Assembly: GCA_040772225.1 (NCBI GenBank) | Contig: JAXGYO010000003.1 | Span: 571,595-635,594 of the forward strand | Source of the DNA: JAAYED01 sp040772225 | GTDB lineage: Bacteria; Chloroflexota; Anaerolineae; UBA1429 | Length of the DNA stretch: 64,000 bases | Reading direction: 5' to 3' | Part shown: positions 17,057-25,141 of the stretch, one piece after another | Layout: each line of letters begins with the position of its first letter | Numbering within the stretch: position 1 is the stretch's first letter | Notes under the pieces: model-generated | Told to the model about the DNA's origin: nothing | Database searches by the model: none | What the model saw: the letters and a program-made list of their open reading frames with translations, nothing else | Program-made: the position numbers and the translations under genes

Positions 17057-18190
17057 ATGACAGAAGAGTTCAAGACCGCGCTTCAGGAACTGGCCTCGCT
17101 CAGGGGTGAGGTAGGTCGGGCGCTTATCGTACGCTTTTCAGGGGCCGGACCGGATGATATCGCGTTATTCCGTGAGGGTTTTCCCCGGGTGTCGGATGCG
17201 GTCCGCCGCGCTGCGCTTGCCAGCATGGTGGAGAGCGCCGAGACAGACTTTGAGCTGGACTTTAGGGGGCTGTATCGCGTCGCGCTGGACGACGTGCTGC
17301 CGGAGGTGCGTCGTCTGGCCATCGAAGGGCTGTGGGAGGATGAGCGGCTCGATCTGATGCGCAGGCTGATTACCCTTCTCGAGTCCGACCCCAGCGATAT
17401 GGTTCGCGCCGCGGCAGCGACCTCCCTTGGGCGATACGTCTATATGGCCGAGTGCGATGACCTGGACAGGGCTCGCGGGGATTGCGTGCGGGAGGCACTG
17501 GAGCGCGCCCACGCCAGCCAGTCGCTGGAGGTCGCCCGCCGCGCGCTCGAGTCGCTGGCTTTTATCAGTGAAGAGCCCATTACGCGGCTGATCGACGCCG
17601 CCTATGCGCACTCGGATCCCTTGATGCGGCAGAGCGCGCTCTTTGCCATGGGGCGAAGCGCAGATCGTTTCTGGTCTGAGACCGTGCTGGCCGAGCTCCA
17701 CAGTGACGAGGCTGCAATGCGCTACGAGGCCGCCCGTGCCTCGGGAGAGATGCGACTCACTCGGGCATTGCCCGTGTTGGCACGGCTCATCCTTGGTGAT
17801 CGCGATGTCGAGGTACAGGCAATGGCGGTCTGGGCCATGGGTGAGATTGGCGGCAAGCGTGCGCGCCAACTGCTCGAGCGTCTCGCAGAGGGCGAGGACG
17901 AGGCCCTCAGCCTGGCGGCGCAGGAGGCGTTGGACGGGCTGGGCTTTGCCAACCCTGATTTCGATATGTTCATCTTCGAGGCCGAGGATGAAGAGAGTGT
18001 GCTGCAGGGCCATCACGGACATACGCATGATGAGTTGGACGTTGAGGATGCCGACGATGAGCCAGACGCCGAGGATGACGGCGTCTTGACAGAGTATCGC
18101 CGGCTCTTTGAGCGCTACATGGACGAAGATGACGACTCGGACGATGCCGATGAGGATGATTGGCTGGACGACTTTATAGAGCAGGACTAG
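17057..18190 (+). CDS. HEAT-repeat protein with acidic tail
   Basis: The product is 377 residues. It contains tandem helical repeats such as VRRLAIEGLWEDE, ARRALESLAFIS and VQAMAVWAMGEIGG, typical of HEAT/PBS-lyase scaffold proteins. The last ~60 residues are extremely acidic (runs of Asp and Glu, with HHGHTHDE beforehand). There is no signal peptide. Such proteins usually act in protein-protein interaction, so no reaction is assigned. ATG 17057 is preceded by GGGGGAACGATAGG; upstream in-frame sequence overlaps rseP and looks non-coding. Acylphosphatase starts 3 bases after its stop. Confidence 0.8.
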   Translation: MTEEFKTALQELASLRGEVGRALIVRFSGAGPDDIALFREGFPRVSDAVRRAALASMVESAETDFELDFRGLYRVALDDVLPEVRRLAIEGLWEDERLDLMRRLITLLESDPSDMVRAAAATSLGRYVYMAECDDLDRARGDCVREALERAHASQSLEVARRALESLAFISEEPITRLIDAAYAHSDPLMRQSALFAMGRSADRFWSETVLAELHSDEAAMRYEAARASGEMRLTRALPVLARLILGDRDVEVQAMAVWAMGEIGGKRARQLLERLAEGEDEALSLAAQEALDGLGFANPDFDMFIFEAEDEESVLQGHHGHTHDELDVEDADDEPDAEDDGVLTEYRRLFERYMDEDDDSDDADEDDWLDDFIEQD

Positions 18191-18193
18191 GCG

Positions 18194-18508
18194 ATGAGCG
18201 GCAGCATTGCGTGTGCGTCGCAGGATCATGCGCCTGGCGTGCAGATGCGGGCGGTGGTGAGCGGATGCGTGCAGGGTGTAAGCTTTAGGTTCTACACGCG
18301 GCAGCAGGCGCAAAGGCTTGGACTGACAGGGTGGGTTAGGAACGAGGCCGATGGCACCGTCCACGTTCTGGCACAGGGCCCGCGAGCTACACTGCTATCG
18401 CTGCTCGGCTGGCTCAATCGCGGACCAGGCCCGGCCGAGGTGACCGGTGTCCAGGTGTCGTGGGAGGATATCCAGGTGCCGTATTCCGGCTTTGAGGTGC
18501 GCTACTAG
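18194..18508 (+). CDS. acyP: Acylphosphatase
   Basis: The product is about 104 residues with an N-terminal tail of ~17 residues before the domain. The signature VSGCVQGVSFRFYTRQQAQ carries the phosphate-binding loop and catalytic Arg, and GWVRNEADGTVHV carries the conserved Asn. It hydrolyses acyl phosphates such as acetyl or carbamoyl phosphate. The stop codon is immediately followed by the ATG of the next gene, so the two are coupled. Confidence 0.92.
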   Translation: MSGSIACASQDHAPGVQMRAVVSGCVQGVSFRFYTRQQAQRLGLTGWVRNEADGTVHVLAQGPRATLLSLLGWLNRGPGPAEVTGVQVSWEDIQVPYSGFEVRY

Positions 18509-19708
18509 ATGAAAGGCAAGCCCGAGCGGGTTGCGTGGGCTGTGTTGCTGACTGCCTTTGCTGTCTTTGTGGTATTGGCCGTCAGTATCCCGCTCGCGAT
18601 CCGCTGGAATCGCTTGTATGCAACGGAGGCCCGCACCGCTACCGTCGAGTCACTCGTGGGTACGGTGGTGGTCGAGGAACCGGTGGGCACAGGCCCGATC
18701 CCCCTGGGTAAGGGCCAGAGCAGGGTGGTCCCCGAGGGCACTGTGATCTATGCCGATGATACAGCCGAGGCGGTGGTTACGTTTTTTGACCACAGCTTTA
18801 TGCGGATGTTCTCCGGAGCGGCGGTCCGCCTGGAGCGCTTGAGCTCGCCGCGGCACGAGGAGAGCGAGCTACCTACCACAATCCGGCTCAATCATCTCGC
18901 CGGACGGATTCGCATCGGGACGGCGCTCGCCGCGGGCAAGGCGCTCGACTTTACGGTGGCCACTGTCTATGGCGCCATTGCGCTCGCTGAAGATGGCAGT
19001 TACGCGGTTGAGGTGGGCGATGCGCGCACCGAGGTGACGTCGTACCGAGGCTATGCGGACGTGACTGCCCAGGGCGAGACCGTGCGTGTTGAGGCACGGC
19101 AGCGCACAGAGGTTGTCCAGGGTTACGCGCCAGAGCTACCGGTGGGGGCGGCGCGCAACCTGATTGTGAACGGCGAGTTCTCCGAGCCCCTGGACGAGTG
19201 GCGCATCTTTAACGACCAGGGAACCGATGGCGGTGACGTCGATGGCCAGGCAGAACTGGTGGTGGACGGTGGCCGTGAGGCAATCCGCCTCTCCCGCACG
19301 GGCGGGCAAGGGAATCACTGCGAGACGATCCTGGAGCAGTCGATTGAGGCCCCGGTGCCGGACCCGGCCACGACGCTCATGGTGCGGGCGACCGTCAAGG
19401 TGCGCTACCAGGGGCTTTCCGGCGGGGGGTATCTGGCGTCAGAGTATCCGTTGATGATCCGTATCACCTATCGCGATGTGTACGACAGCGAGGCTGAGTG
19501 GATTCAAGGCTTTTACTATGAGAATCCGGCCGGCAGCCCCACCACTTTTGGCCTGGAGATCCCGCGAGATCGCTGGTACCTGTTCGAATCCGAGAACCTG
19601 CTGGAGGTGCTGCCCATCAGCCCCTACCGTATCATCAAAATCCGCGTGTATGCGGCGGGGTGGGACTATGACAGCCTGATCTCAGACATCAGCTTGATCG
19701 TTGAGTAG
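18509..19708 (+). CDS. FecR-like membrane-anchored extracytoplasmic protein
   Basis: The product is 399 residues. One transmembrane helix (about 12-32) is followed by an extracytoplasmic FecR-like beta region (VESLVGTVVVEE, then VATVYGAIALAEDGSYAVEV). The C-terminal half begins NLIVNGEFSEPLDEW, which resembles a carbohydrate-binding-module-like jelly roll. FecR domains occur in sigma regulators and in general surface proteins. No cognate sigma or TonB system is adjacent, so a surface role is as likely. Its 3' end overlaps the convergent DUF4416 gene by 27 bases. Confidence 0.65.
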   Translation: MKGKPERVAWAVLLTAFAVFVVLAVSIPLAIRWNRLYATEARTATVESLVGTVVVEEPVGTGPIPLGKGQSRVVPEGTVIYADDTAEAVVTFFDHSFMRMFSGAAVRLERLSSPRHEESELPTTIRLNHLAGRIRIGTALAAGKALDFTVATVYGAIALAEDGSYAVEVGDARTEVTSYRGYADVTAQGETVRVEARQRTEVVQGYAPELPVGAARNLIVNGEFSEPLDEWRIFNDQGTDGGDVDGQAELVVDGGREAIRLSRTGGQGNHCETILEQSIEAPVPDPATTLMVRATVKVRYQGLSGGGYLASEYPLMIRITYRDVYDSEAEWIQGFYYENPAGSPTTFGLEIPRDRWYLFESENLLEVLPISPYRIIKIRVYAAGWDYDSLISDISLIVE

Positions 19709-20248
19709 GCCTCTGGGTGGATGCAGATCGCGCAACTGAGCCATGTACAGGGTCCGGATATCGGACAGGATCCGGTGGTAATCGGCAGCGCGATAGTCAG
19801 GATAAGTCCACGGCAGGGGGGTGAACTGCCGGTCGCGGTAGAGCAATGTGACCTCAGCATAGATGCCCTGTGCAAGATAGATGCGATGGGCCTGGTCTTT
19901 GGTCGTAGCAAGCACGAGTTTGCCGCCGCAGACATAGCCGGGATCGAGATTGATCGTCCTGCGGCCGCTCTTGCGGCACGCATCCTCCACCCCGTTTGTC
20001 CCTACCTTGATACGGGCCAGGTCCCCCGGATCGATGAGCTTGCTGGCGCTGACAAACCGGCGCAGGATGTGCGGCCCCAGTTCGGGGGTGTAATAGTCGG
20101 TGTAGGTAAAGGGCAGATCTGGACTAATATAGTCCAGTGGGCCATAGTGTCGCGCGAGAGCCTCCTGTGCGTGCTCAAAGGCCTCGGGGCGAGCTGATAG
20201 CATCGCGACGATCAGTTTGACCGGCAGCGGCTCCCGGATGTCTCCCAA
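19682..20248 (-). CDS. DUF4416 family protein
   Basis: The product is 188 residues. It shows the DUF4416 pattern: VKLIVAMLSARPEAF, YISPDLPFTYTDYY, INLDPGYVCGGKLVLATTKD and PLPWTYPDYR. Function is unknown; the family is common in Chloroflexi, deltaproteobacteria and other anaerobes. I place the start at TTG 20248, which has GGGGAGG six bases upstream and lies 19 bases after the radC stop. A GTG at 20284 would overlap radC and has no ribosome-binding site. Confidence 0.85.
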   Translation of the reverse strand: MGDIREPLPVKLIVAMLSARPEAFEHAQEALARHYGPLDYISPDLPFTYTDYYTPELGPHILRRFVSASKLIDPGDLARIKVGTNGVEDACRKSGRRTINLDPGYVCGGKLVLATTKDQAHRIYLAQGIYAEVTLLYRDRQFTPLPWTYPDYRAADYHRILSDIRTLYMAQLRDLHPPRGLLNDQADV

Positions 20249-20267
20249 AAGGGGCCTCCCCGTACAA

Positions 20268-20969
20268 CTAAAAGCCCAGGCCACGTTCCTTCATGCTGAG
20301 GTAGGATTGAGTGCCACCAATGATGAGATGATCCAATACCTGGATATCCAGCAGCGCCCCGGCTTTAACAGCATCCCGGGTGACCTGGATGTCATCGGCG
20401 GAGGGGCTGGTGTCGCCGCTGGGGTGGTTGTGGGCCAGGATGATGCTGGGCGCATTATCCCTCACGGCATCCGCGAATAGCTCGGACATCCGGATCATGG
20501 ACGCGTTGACATTGCCGCGATACACAACCACCGCCCTTTGGACACGGTTGCGTGTGTCCAGGAGGAGGACGTGCATTTCCTCCTGGCTGAGACCGGCCAT
20601 TCTGCCGGCGAAGATGTTGGCTGCATCGGCCGGGCTGGAGATTCGGGCGCGCGCATCGGTGTCGGTGGCGACCAGGCGTTTGCCGAGCTCCAGCGCCGCC
20701 TGGATCTGCGAGGCTTTGGCCAGGCCAATGCCATCGACTGTACACAACTCGGCGATGCTCGCTCGGGCGACGCCCGGAAGGCCCTCAAAGGCATTGATGA
20801 CCCGTTGCGCCAGGCTCAGGACGTTCTCCTTGCGAGATCCCGTGCGCAATGCGATCGCCAGCAGTTCGGCGTTGGAGAGCGCGCTCGCGCCATAGTACTC
20901 TAGCCGCTCACGAGGCCGGTCGTTGATGGGCATCTCTTTGAGCAATGTGTGGTACGATGTATCTGTCAT
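20268..20969 (-). CDS. radC: RadC/JAB-domain protein
   Basis: The product is 233 residues. The N-terminal helix-hairpin-helix region contains ALSNAELLAIALRTG and VDGIGLAKASQIQAA. The C-terminal JAB/MPN metalloprotease-like domain has the metal signature AHNHPSGDTSPSADD and ends in LDHLIIGGTQSYLSMKERG. RadC was once linked to DNA repair, but its actual role is unresolved. Of the two adjacent ATGs, 20969 is better spaced from GGAG. It probably forms an operon with the DUF4416 gene. Confidence 0.93.
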   Translation of the reverse strand: MTDTSYHTLLKEMPINDRPRERLEYYGASALSNAELLAIALRTGSRKENVLSLAQRVINAFEGLPGVARASIAELCTVDGIGLAKASQIQAALELGKRLVATDTDARARISSPADAANIFAGRMAGLSQEEMHVLLLDTRNRVQRAVVVYRGNVNASMIRMSELFADAVRDNAPSIILAHNHPSGDTSPSADDIQVTRDAVKAGALLDIQVLDHLIIGGTQSYLSMKERGLGF

Positions 20970-21063
20970 CATAGTCTCCGAGGTGGCGGCCGGTGTATCT
21001 TCTCGCCAGTTAGTCTAGCGGCCGCCGGGCGCCCTGTCAATGCTCCGTGGAGGTTTCGACTGC

Positions 21064-21612
21064 GTGCAGAAAACGCGCGATAGCGATGTGCATGATCTAT
21101 CTATAGACCGGGACGAGCTCTACGATCTCGCCTCGGCCGTGCTCTCCCGCGGCTCTTGTTTCACATTTGTCGCCAACGGCGTCAGTATGCTGCCCTTTAT
21201 CCATGGTGGGGATCGGCTGACGATTGCTCCCTGCCGGGGCGGCGATCTGAGGCGCGGAGACGTGGCCTTTTACATCGGCGAGGGAGGCGGCCTGCTGGCG
21301 CATCGTTTCGTGGGCTATAGCCGCGATGGAGTCACGCTGTTGATGCGCGGGGATGCTGTGTGGCGCGTGCCGGAGCGCGTCGCTCCAGCACAGGTGCTCG
21401 GGCGTGTCCTTCAGGTGCAGCGGGAAGCCGGCCGGTGGCGCGCGCTGGGCCGCAAATCGCGTGTGGCTGCGCTCCTCTGGCACGGGCTCTATCCCTATCC
21501 TCTCCATCTCTATCAGCGCGTTTCGCGCTGGCGGGCCTCACGCCGCGGGGCCATGGCTGGGCAGGGTAATATGGAGATGCAGGCCGGGGCGGATGACTCA
21601 GAGCAGGGCTGA
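21064..21612 (+). CDS. S24/S26 signal-peptidase-like protein
   Basis: The product is ~182 residues. FVANGVSMLPFIHGGDRLTI carries the catalytic-Ser motif (SMLP) of the S26 signal peptidase/S24 LexA fold. DLRRGDVAFY and AHRFVGYS are the usual following blocks, and the Lys dyad is not obvious. There is no clear N-terminal membrane anchor; a short hydrophobic stretch lies toward the C-terminus. The start is taken at GTG 21064 with GGAGG ten bases upstream, and ATG 21040 is possible. It resembles the signal peptidases found with capsule or exported-peptide systems, but no partner is adjacent. Confidence 0.75.
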   Translation: MQKTRDSDVHDLSIDRDELYDLASAVLSRGSCFTFVANGVSMLPFIHGGDRLTIAPCRGGDLRRGDVAFYIGEGGGLLAHRFVGYSRDGVTLLMRGDAVWRVPERVAPAQVLGRVLQVQREAGRWRALGRKSRVAALLWHGLYPYPLHLYQRVSRWRASRRGAMAGQGNMEMQAGADDSEQG

Positions 21613-21672
21613 TGCGGCGGGCGCACCTGCAACCGCAGTCCACGGGTGCGCCCGTATGTCTGGTAAAAGCCA

Positions 21673-22398
21673 CTAACTGCGAGGCAGGTGTTCGATCTGC
21701 GTCTCGCCCTGACGTTTGCGCAGATAGTCGCCGACTCGCCATTCCGGCATAGCCCGCTGATCGCGGGTCTTGCCCGAGGGCTGGCGGATGGTCGCAAAGA
21801 GCACGTCGCGATATTCCGGGTCATCGTCGCCGGAGGAGACGTCCACGCGCTTGGCGTAGAGGTTGACGATTTCACCCTCCCAGTGGGAGCTCAAGGTCCT
21901 CGCTGAGATGACAAAGCTGATGACGGCGGCCAGGGCAACCCCCAGTAGTCCCTCTGGGGGAAAATCCTCCACAAAAATCATCAGGGCTGCCCCGATCAGG
22001 CCAAAGATGAGCAGCGTGATCAGTCCGTACTTGACTGTCTGTTGCAGGCAGCCCGCACGATTGGTGATCTCCTCGGATCCTGCGGGGGCCTGTGCCGCTG
22101 GTGTCCGCTGGGTGCCCGCCGTGTCAAAGCGAGGGGGTGCCGCGCGGACCGGCGCGCTGGCCGGTTGGACAGGAGGGGGCGCCTGGTAGGGGGTGGCGGC
22201 AACCCAGCGATCGCCCAGCCAGAGGTGCCAGGCACCGCTGCCCGCCTGTTGCATCCAGAAGCGTCCCTGGTCATCGGTGACGCGGAGCCCATTTACGGCG
22301 GCGTTATAGGCATCGGCATCAAGCCGGCCTGCCTGGTACTCGGCAGTGTAGAACTGGAACTGTAGCTCTGCTTCCACAAATCGGGCTTGTTCGTTCAT
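21673..22398 (-). CDS. Membrane protein of unknown function with N-terminal cytoplasmic region
   Basis: The product is 241 residues. The N-terminal part (FQFYTAEYQAGRLDADAYNA, then FWMQQAGSGAWHLWLGDRW) resembles short SHOCT- or GYF-like adaptor segments that occur before Pro/Ala-rich linkers in Chloroflexi proteins. Two hydrophobic helices lie at about residues 122-142 and 150-170. The C-terminus is charged. I do not recognise a family. It is convergent with the S26 peptidase gene, and its 5' side abuts the trpS leader region. Confidence 0.65.
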   Translation of the reverse strand: MNEQARFVEAELQFQFYTAEYQAGRLDADAYNAAVNGLRVTDDQGRFWMQQAGSGAWHLWLGDRWVAATPYQAPPPVQPASAPVRAAPPRFDTAGTQRTPAAQAPAGSEEITNRAGCLQQTVKYGLITLLIFGLIGAALMIFVEDFPPEGLLGVALAAVISFVISARTLSSHWEGEIVNLYAKRVDVSSGDDDPEYRDVLFATIRQPSGKTRDQRAMPEWRVGDYLRKRQGETQIEHLPRS

Positions 22399-22505
22399 AT
22401 GACCTCTTTAGATGGCAGCTGTTCGTCTGCGCTCAGGGCTGCGAGCGATAATACGAGATGTGCGGGCAGTGGTCAACGCGATTTCGCGCCGGCAGGCCAT
22501 AGAGA

Positions 22506-22534
22506 TTGACAGTTTGGCTCACGGGGGCTAAAAT
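22506..22534 (+). promoter_or_regulatory. Sigma-70-type promoter for the T-box/trpS transcript
   Basis: A consensus TTGACA at 22506-22511 and TAAAAT at 22529-22534 are separated by 17 bases. Transcription would start near 22541, immediately before the T-box leader. It is one of the two best promoter matches in the window. Confidence 0.8.
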
Positions 22535-22540
22535 CGCAGT

Positions 22541-22814
22541 AAATGTGAGGATCCGGAAGAGTAACCGGTCAAGCGAGGCACAGAGAGCCCCTGCAGGCTG
22601 AGATGGGGGCGCGAGCGCGGGCGGTGAATGGGTCGGTGAACAGCGCAGGTGAGGATGATGTAGCCTGCGCCGGAGGCAGCTCCGTTATCATGGCTGGCGC
22701 GTGGCGGTTCGTGTCGCGCGGGTGAGCGGGGCCGGTATGAAGGCGGCCTAAGCAGGGTGGTATCGCGGGAGTCGCTCTCGTCCCTGGCAGCATCTGCTGT
22801 GGGCGAGAGTTTTC
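22541..22814 (+). promoter_or_regulatory. T-box leader (tryptophan specifier UGG) with intrinsic terminator
   Basis: The leader contains AGAGAG/GGCTGAGA stem I landmarks near 22581-22603. The specifier context GGTGAATGGGTC has TGG at 22629-22631, and the hallmark T-box sequence AAGCAGGGTGGTATCGCGG lies at 22750-22768. A hairpin CTCTCG...CGAGAG with TTTT (22775-22813) is the terminator. Uncharged tRNA-Trp should pair with the specifier and the T-box bulge, favouring the antiterminator and expression of trpS. The specifier agrees with the downstream gene, which supports the assignment. Confidence 0.9.
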
Positions 22815-22847
22815 TGTTAGAAGGATAGCCATTGGAGGGTCATCCGT

Positions 22848-23924
22848 ATGGAAAAGAAGCGTATTCTGACGGGCGATAGGCCCACAGGCAAGCTTCACCT
22901 GGGGCACTATGTCGGAAGCCTGGCGAACCGTGTGCGCCTGCAGGACACGTATGATTGTCTGTTCATCGTCGCTGATCTGCACACGCTGACGACCAAACCT
23001 GAAAAAGAGTCGATCGCGCAGCTCAGCGATAACATTCATAATGTCGTGCTTGACTATCTCGCGGTCGGAATCGATCCCGCTCGCAGCACGATCTATCTGC
23101 AGTCGGCGGTGCCAGCGATCTATGAGATGAATCTCTTTTTCGAGATGCTCATCACTGTCCCCCGGCTCCAGCGCGTGCCGAGCATCAAGGACATGGCTGC
23201 AGCTGCCAATCTGAACGAAGAGTCGCTGCCCTTTGGCCTGCTGGGGTATCCTGTGCTCCAGGCCGCTGATATTCTCATGCCCCGCGCCCATCTGGTGCCG
23301 GTGGGGAAGGACAACGAGGCGCATGTCGAGGTGACCCGCGAGATCGCGCGCCGCTTTAACTACTTGTATGGCGAGGTCTTTCCTGTCCCGGACGTCCTGG
23401 TGAGTGAGGTGCCATCACTGGTGGGCACCGACGGCCAGGCAAAAATGTCCAAGAGTCTGGACAATGCCATCTATTTGTCCGATGATGCCAGTACCGTGCG
23501 AAAAAAGGTCAACGGGATGTTCACGGACCCCAACCGTATCCGGGCCGATGTGCCGGGTCGCGTAGAAGGCAATCCAGTGTTCATCTATCACGATGTGTTC
23601 AACCCGAACAAGGCGCAGATCGAGGACTTTAAGGCGCGCTATCGCGAGGGACGCATCGGAGATGTAGAAGTCAAAAAGGCTCTGGCCGATGCGCTGAACA
23701 TCTTCCTCGACCCCATGCGAGAGCGGCGCGCACGGTTCGAGTCGGAGAGCGGTCTCGTCGAGCGTGTCATTTACGAGGGGACGCAGCGCGCAGCGCGCGA
23801 GGCCGAAGAGACTGTGATGCTCATGAAAAATGCCATGGGCCTGACCGGAGTCTGGAATCGGATCTCTCGCAAGGCGCGGCGGTCGATCGCCAGGGAAGAT
23901 GCAGCAACATCATCGCAGGACTAG
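22848..23924 (+). CDS. trpS: Tryptophanyl-tRNA synthetase
   Basis: Class I aminoacyl-tRNA synthetase of 358 residues. The HIGH-type motif is in DRPTGKLHLGHYVGSL at the N-terminus and KMSKS is near residue 199. LFIVADLHTLTT and VPVGKDNEAHVEVTREIA are typical TrpRS segments, the latter from the ATP/tryptophan site. ATG 22848 has GGAGGG well placed upstream. Expression is controlled by the preceding T-box, which senses tRNA-Trp charging. Confidence 0.97.
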   Translation: MEKKRILTGDRPTGKLHLGHYVGSLANRVRLQDTYDCLFIVADLHTLTTKPEKESIAQLSDNIHNVVLDYLAVGIDPARSTIYLQSAVPAIYEMNLFFEMLITVPRLQRVPSIKDMAAAANLNEESLPFGLLGYPVLQAADILMPRAHLVPVGKDNEAHVEVTREIARRFNYLYGEVFPVPDVLVSEVPSLVGTDGQAKMSKSLDNAIYLSDDASTVRKKVNGMFTDPNRIRADVPGRVEGNPVFIYHDVFNPNKAQIEDFKARYREGRIGDVEVKKALADALNIFLDPMRERRARFESESGLVERVIYEGTQRAAREAEETVMLMKNAMGLTGVWNRISRKARRSIAREDAATSSQD

Positions 23925-23958
23925 TGCGCATTGCGCAGGGACACCGTGAGAGGACGAC

Positions 23959-25131
23959 ATGAAAAAGCTGTGCTTGGCTCTATCCGTGTCCCTTCTGGCG
24001 CTGTTCATAACGATTCGTGTTTCCGCCGATTGCCCGGACAACCTGGCGCTCAACCCTGGTTTTGAGCAGGAGTGGTACGCGGGCAGTACGGTTGGGACCA
24101 GCGTGTCCTCGTTTATCTCGAAAGAATGGCTTCCATGGGCCGTGCTGGGCGACCCTACACAGGAAGAGGTGGGCTACAACTTTGAGCCCGAGTACAAGAT
24201 TCTCCAGCGGTCTGTGCTCAACGATGGATGGTATCGTGTCTATGCTGGCGAGCAGGCGCAGGCTTTTTTCTCGATGTACTCGACCCACACTGCTGGCTTT
24301 TACCAGCGAGTCGCCGTTCCCGAGGGCAGCCAGGTCACCTTCAGCATCTGGGTGCAGATCTACACCGGGCAGGAGGATTTGATCATCGACGGGCGGTACC
24401 CGGTCTCAGACCTGGTTCAGCCCATGACCGAGCCCACCCGTTCGGTCAAGGGGCCGGGCGACTACCGCGTATATGTCGGCATCGACCCATACGGTGAGGC
24501 GCCGGCGGGGTTCGGTGAGGCACTGCCCGACAGCATCATCTGGTCCGATCCCGTGCTGGACGTGCAAACGCGTGGAGAAGATGCGGCCGGGAATCCGGTA
24601 GATGAGTGGGTGCAACTTGAGGTGACCGTTACGGCCCTTGCTGATCACGTGACGGTCTATACGCAGGGGCATCCGGACTATCGTACCAAACACAACGATT
24701 CCTATTGGGATGAGGCCTGTGTGCAGGCGGCGGCACCGGCAACGGCCACCCCTCGTCCTTCTGCCACGCCTCATCCTTCTGCCACGCCACAGCCCACCGC
24801 GACAGCGCAGCCTACCGTGACGCCCTGGCCCACAGCGACGTTCACCCCACTGCCTACCGCGACACTGGCGCCGAGCCTCACGCCTTTTCCCCAGCTCACA
24901 CCGGTCGAAGAGGCCACTGCGCCGGTCGTGGTACTCATCGTGACAGCGACACCAGAAGAGACCCCGACCCTGCGCACACCGACCATCACGCGGGTTCCTG
25001 TGCCCACGGCGACCTTGATTCCTGAAGAGACACAGGGGCGCTCACCAACGGGGCTTGTGCTGCTCTATATCGTGAATGCGGCGCTGATTGTGCTGGTGGT
25101 GTGGTGGATCCGCAACGGTCGCCGGTTGTAG
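23959..25131 (+). CDS. Secreted, membrane-anchored surface protein with Thr/Pro-rich stalk
   Basis: The product is 390 residues. A cleavable signal peptide (MKKLCLALSVSLLALFITIR, cut near VSA) is followed by a ~230-residue beta-rich domain beginning CPDNLALNPGFEQEWY. The stalk at residues ~256-360 is built of TATP/PSATP-like repeats, and a C-terminal transmembrane helix (LVLLYIVNAALIVLVVWWI) with a basic tail anchors it. This is a typical Chloroflexi surface protein; the N-terminal domain resembles carbohydrate-binding jelly rolls. No enzymatic motif was seen. It starts 34 bases after trpS, possibly by read-through. Confidence 0.75.
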   Translation: MKKLCLALSVSLLALFITIRVSADCPDNLALNPGFEQEWYAGSTVGTSVSSFISKEWLPWAVLGDPTQEEVGYNFEPEYKILQRSVLNDGWYRVYAGEQAQAFFSMYSTHTAGFYQRVAVPEGSQVTFSIWVQIYTGQEDLIIDGRYPVSDLVQPMTEPTRSVKGPGDYRVYVGIDPYGEAPAGFGEALPDSIIWSDPVLDVQTRGEDAAGNPVDEWVQLEVTVTALADHVTVYTQGHPDYRTKHNDSYWDEACVQAAAPATATPRPSATPHPSATPQPTATAQPTVTPWPTATFTPLPTATLAPSLTPFPQLTPVEEATAPVVVLIVTATPEETPTLRTPTITRVPVPTATLIPEETQGRSPTGLVLLYIVNAALIVLVVWWIRNGRRL

Positions 25132-25141
25132 GGCCACTGAC

